64,000 nt of DNA from Siderastrea radians (Eukaryota; Cnidaria; Anthozoa; Scleractinia; Rhizangiidae), in assembly GCA_964017195.1 (NCBI GenBank), contig OZ024895.1:12392501-12456500 (forward strand), read 5' to 3'. The notes under the pieces were generated by a model. It was not told where the DNA came from. It saw nothing but the letters and a program-made list of their open reading frames with translations, and searched no databases. Of the stretch, positions 60,337-64,000 are shown piece after piece. The position numbers were made by a program, and so were the translations under genes. The first letter of the stretch is position 1. Every line of letters begins with the position of its first letter.

Positions 60337-60737
60337 GTTGAGTGTTTCTAAGGGCTTCTTCTTCCGATTTAAAATTCTCAAGAGGTGAGTCTTCATTCCG
60401 ATAGATGTGACCATCTTGAAACTTCACATGCGGGGAAACAGTGTAATTCTGTTATAGATTTTCTGTGGCAATGACCAAATCTCTTCTTTCTCGGACTGTA
60501 TGGCAAAACTGCTAAATCATCTCTTTTCTTTAAAGAGCCCTACTGCAGCTTCTCGCTCTGGTTTCGAGATAATTTTGCAACCTCTTCATCAATTGAGATT
60601 ACATCAATTCCCTTGGGACTTACTACATCTAAATTCAGGGTCTTTATCACAGGCGTTCCCTCATCCCTAGCCCTCAGTCCCCCATTTTTTCTACCGTGTT
60701 CATGCTCCCCTACCCCTTCTCCATATACGCCTGCCAC
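60337..60737 (-). pseudogene. Coding-like remnant related to 56.1 kb
   Basis: Two minus-strand pieces: TLNLDVVSPKGIDVISIDEE then KLSRNQSEKLQ and a stop (60,540-60,737), and HVKFQDGHIYRNEDSPL with SEEEALRNTQQLKG (60,337-60,434). The second is homologous to the segment at 56.1 kb. Unrecognised family, broken. Confidence 0.35.
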
Positions 60738-61885
60738 AGCTGTACACAGGCTATCAGATACTTTGACAAAGTAGTTACATGTAATAAATACATGTACTAC
60801 ATAACTTCAAGCAATCCTTGATTAATTCTCCCTCATGAGCGCCATGTTGTAACAAGCTTCTTTCACTTTAAAGTATGTTCCAAGATGTTATTGTAAAGGC
60901 TGATTAATTCACCCACGGTACTTTGTGCACATCGAGTGCAATGTCTGCCGTTTTCTGTGCCACTGAAAATTATTATTTTGCACAGTGAATAGAAATCTTC
61001 CTAGATCCTCGCCAATACAGCGTGTTTGAGTCCTTAATTACCCTGAATTGTTCACAGTCTTCTAAAATTATTTGCAGTTATATTTTGCTGGTTATTGTTG
61101 TTGTTCATTTTTCTCTTGAAACTTTTGCGATGACGGATGTAAGTAAAGAGTAACTGTTATGCTCCAGACAGACAACTTGTAGATACAGTGTAGATCAGGG
61201 ATCAATTTAATAAAACATTTACTAGTGTAATTTACTGGTGTCGCTATTGTCTCAGAGGTTGAAAACAATAGCTGCACTTGTAAAATATAATGTTTTGTTA
61301 AATTGACCCCTGAATGCTGGTGATTAGAATGAAATAACCTGAGGCCAGAATCATTGTTGAGACTGTTGAGGGAAACTACATGACATGCAACTGCGGCCCC
61401 CAATCATGGAAAAATACCTGTTAACTGTAGTTAAATTCTGATATTGTGCATGGGTGCAGTTTAACCAAATTGACCTAAAATCGCACCCAATCACTCAATT
61501 TGGTGTTATCCACACAATTTTTGGAAAAATTGCATTATAATTCTTGAAAAATTACACAATTAGGATTTGCAGTTGTAAAAGAAGTCTCAGAAAAAAGTCT
61601 TTAAAAAAATCACAACTTGAGTCTGTAGAGAAAGGTTGGTTTTGTTACATTTTGGCTTTGCTAAACGTACAGTAATCCTACATCATATTCAGAGTATTGA
61701 TCCCTCGAGCCGCAGAAAAAGTTTGAACAATTGTATAATTTATTAGCATTAAGTAATAATCACTGTAAATTTCCGAGGTAATTATAATTTTAAGTTATTG
61801 TAAATTTATATGTAATTTTTATTTGTATTATTGTTATGCGTGGGTGAGCATTTCTGTATGGAACCCGTGCAATACAAATATTAAA
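60738..61885. other. Intergenic stretch, nothing recognised
   Basis: AT-rich, no coding resemblance. Ends at the ATTAAA repeat that flanks the hAT-like element. Confidence 0.4.
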
Positions 61886-63747
61886 CAGGGTTGTCCACAA
61901 CTTTTCAAGTAGCTGGCAAAAATTTCTAAGTGGCCAGATAGTGATTATCGAGCACCGATGGCGATTCCTTCTAGGGGGTCTGGGGGCATGCCCCCCCCCT
62001 CAGGAAATTTTTACATTTTAAGTCCCCAGAAACGGAATTTTCTTTGATTCTGAGCACAAATTTCCAGTAGTCAGTTCCAAAAGTAATCAGATCTTTTCCA
62101 TTTTATTTGTATAAACTCTGCCTTCAGTGGTTTTCTCAGAGCTCGAGACTAACTTTTCAGCTTAGTAGCCAAGTGGCTAGTGGGAGGTTTGACTTCACTA
62201 GCCAAAATAAATTTTCACTAGCCAGACTTTTTTTTGCATAATCTCATACTGTGTTCAATATGTCTAATTTTTAACTGAGTTAAGTACTGTAAACATGCCT
62301 CTATGTAATCTCAAGAGTGAAGAACTTGTTGACTATAATTCTTTCCAACCGTTAAAGATCCTCACACGCAGAATACAAAGTAAGATGTGCCTTCAGGGCA
62401 AATTCCCAGGCGCGATGTAGTTCACGCCTCTCTTTTCTGTTTCGGTCAGATTATGACGAATAACTTGGAACAGTTAACCTTATATGAGCATGTCATTGTA
62501 CGGAGAAACATTGGGAAGACAAAGGTACGGAAAAACGTTGAGAAGTCATATCAAACACGTTGGTTGGAAATGCACTACAGTAGGGAGAAATGCTGCCATT
62601 GTACCAAGATACAGAGACTAACAAATATGCAACTACTAACTTTGGAGAAACGTTATCAGGCAAAACTAATTCCATACACTAAGAACGTGTGTGACATATG
62701 GAAGAACGCCGAACGGACAGACTGAACTAATGCAGTGGGACAATAAATTATGAAGAAACGTAAATGAGACAACTAAAATCGCACAAATGTATGGATAAAC
62801 GTACTAACGTAAAGAGAAACGCTAAGCAGTGTTGACTTATCGTACGAATGTACTAACACACTGAAAACCTTAGGAAGTGCAGAACATTGTCGTGCGAACG
62901 TGCTAACGTACAAGGAAACTTTGAGAAGGCTAGACTAATAAATCGACGAACCTACCTACGTACGGAGAAACGTTGTGAAGACGTTACATAGAGAGAAATG
63001 CTGGGAAGAGAGACTATTGTACAAACGTAGCAATTAATGTAAAAAAGGTTGATAACAGAAGATTAAGGAATTGTGTGAACCTACTGACGCGTGGACAAGT
63101 ATCATACAATGTATGAACGCACTACTGAACCTTTCAAGGAAACGTATGGTGAAACGTTCTGAAGACAGCTAATTTCATTTGAACATAGAAATGACAGAGA
63201 AAACGTTGCCATCTGAGACAAGAATTAGTAGGGAAAAACGGTGAGAGGACAAAAAAAGTATCATACGAACATTATGATATCCTTCTACGGATCAAGTTTT
63301 AAAATTCTGTTCACTCAATTTGCTTTTGGGATCCAATCATCAGAAGCAATATTTAGTTTGGTTTCCATCCAGTGCTTTAGTGTTTTGAAATTTTCATTAG
63401 CCAAAATGGCTAGTGAAAGCGCACCACTTACTAGCCAAAACGGAATTTCTACTAGTCTGCAGACTAGTTGGCAACCGTAGCCTCTAGCCCTGAATTTCTA
63501 CATGTACATGTAATTCCCAGAGTTCAATGTAGTGAACTAATAATCATTAATTTATCTCTGTACCAACCAGATTATTTGTAAGTCAATAAATTGCAATGAG
63601 AAATAAGTTTCATTTTCATATATCTGCGCTAGTAAAGGAACAAATAATTTGTCTTTAAAAAAATATATAAATCACAAGAGTAGCCGGCACAAACGACCCA
63701 AGTAGCCGGTTAATTCTGCCGGCTGCCGGCTGTTAGGGACAACCCTG
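61886..63747. mobile_element. hAT-like non-autonomous element (CAGGGTTGTCC ends)
   Basis: CAGGGTTGTCC at the left and GGACAACCCTG at the right, flanked by ATTAAA on both sides (possibly a shortened 8-base target duplication). Inner inverted blocks rich in TAGCC / GGCTA follow. The interior includes GGGGTCTGGGGGCATGCCCC and the decayed minisatellite. No transposase frame survives. Confidence 0.55.
62490..63240. repeat. Decayed minisatellite, about 50-70 base period
   Basis: Repeated words CGTACGGAGAAACGTTG, GAAGAC, ACTAAC and CGTACGAACGTACTAAC recur ten or more times at irregular spacing. Many point changes. The 112-codon ORF here (62,387-62,725) is a by-product of the repeat. Confidence 0.65.
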
Positions 63748-64000
63748 ATTAAATATTATTATTATAGCAATTGAAGGGCCCGGTGGTGATGTAAACGAGT
63801 AGAAACTGGAACTAGCAAATCGCACGTGATCAGTTGTAGCAAATCGCACGTGATCAAATTGATATGTAATTTTAAAGTGTATTTGACAGATTTTTTTTTT
63901 ATTTGCCTGATCGAATCTAAATGACATCCTGATATGAATATCAAAAATTATTTTTCGATTTCGATTTTCCTTCCCCGCGCTTTTGCCATTTAAAAACGTG

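Noticed and set aside
62387..62725. 112-codon ORF
   Set aside because: Lies in the decayed minisatellite, with repeat-driven residues.

Overview
The window looks like nuclear DNA of an anthozoan cnidarian, most likely a stony coral. It is AT-rich, its one real gene is intron-rich, and it is crowded with short terminal-inverted-repeat (TIR) elements, Penelope-like retroelement fragments and remnants of SAP/SWIM mobile genes of a kind I associate with coral genomes. The taxon is an inference; no species call is possible from the sequence alone.

The main content is one large gene on the minus strand, from about 45,977 (start) to 3,903 (stop). I assembled it exon by exon from splice sites and reading phase. 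It encodes a receptor tyrosine kinase of about 1,303 residues: signal peptide, eight immunoglobulin-like domains, a SEA domain with a GSVIA sequence at the usual autoproteolysis position, one membrane helix, a tyrosine-rich juxtamembrane region, a tyrosine kinase domain with all core catalytic residues, and a short tail. The 24 chosen exons sum to 3,912 bases, an exact multiple of three, and every junction keeps phase. All extracellular Ig exons are phase 1-1.

The 5' part (about 30.6-46.5 kb) is a four-unit tandem duplication. Each unit carries a signal-peptide first exon followed by an N-terminal Ig exon. Units D (outermost) and B have both exons intact. Unit C keeps a good first exon but a broken Ig exon. 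Unit A is dead in both. The gene may therefore have two usable starts giving two different N-terminal Ig domains. That Ig domain lacks the canonical cysteine pair. A second duplication doubled a two-Ig module further downstream.

The left edge (1-2,152) holds a Penelope-like reverse transcriptase with one in-frame stop. Introns contain a LINE 3' end with a MITE inside it, a Penelope-like GIY-YIG endonuclease fragment, many palindromic elements, and several unrelated TIR families that all end at TTAA. From 46.5 to 64 kb I find no intact host gene. That part holds remnants: two inverted SAP/SWIM mobile-gene copies (53.8-55.2 kb), a paired-domain-like exon (57.0-57.2 kb), a TIR element with two converging coding fragments (59.4-60.3 kb), and a hAT-like element containing a decayed minisatellite (61.9-63.7 kb).
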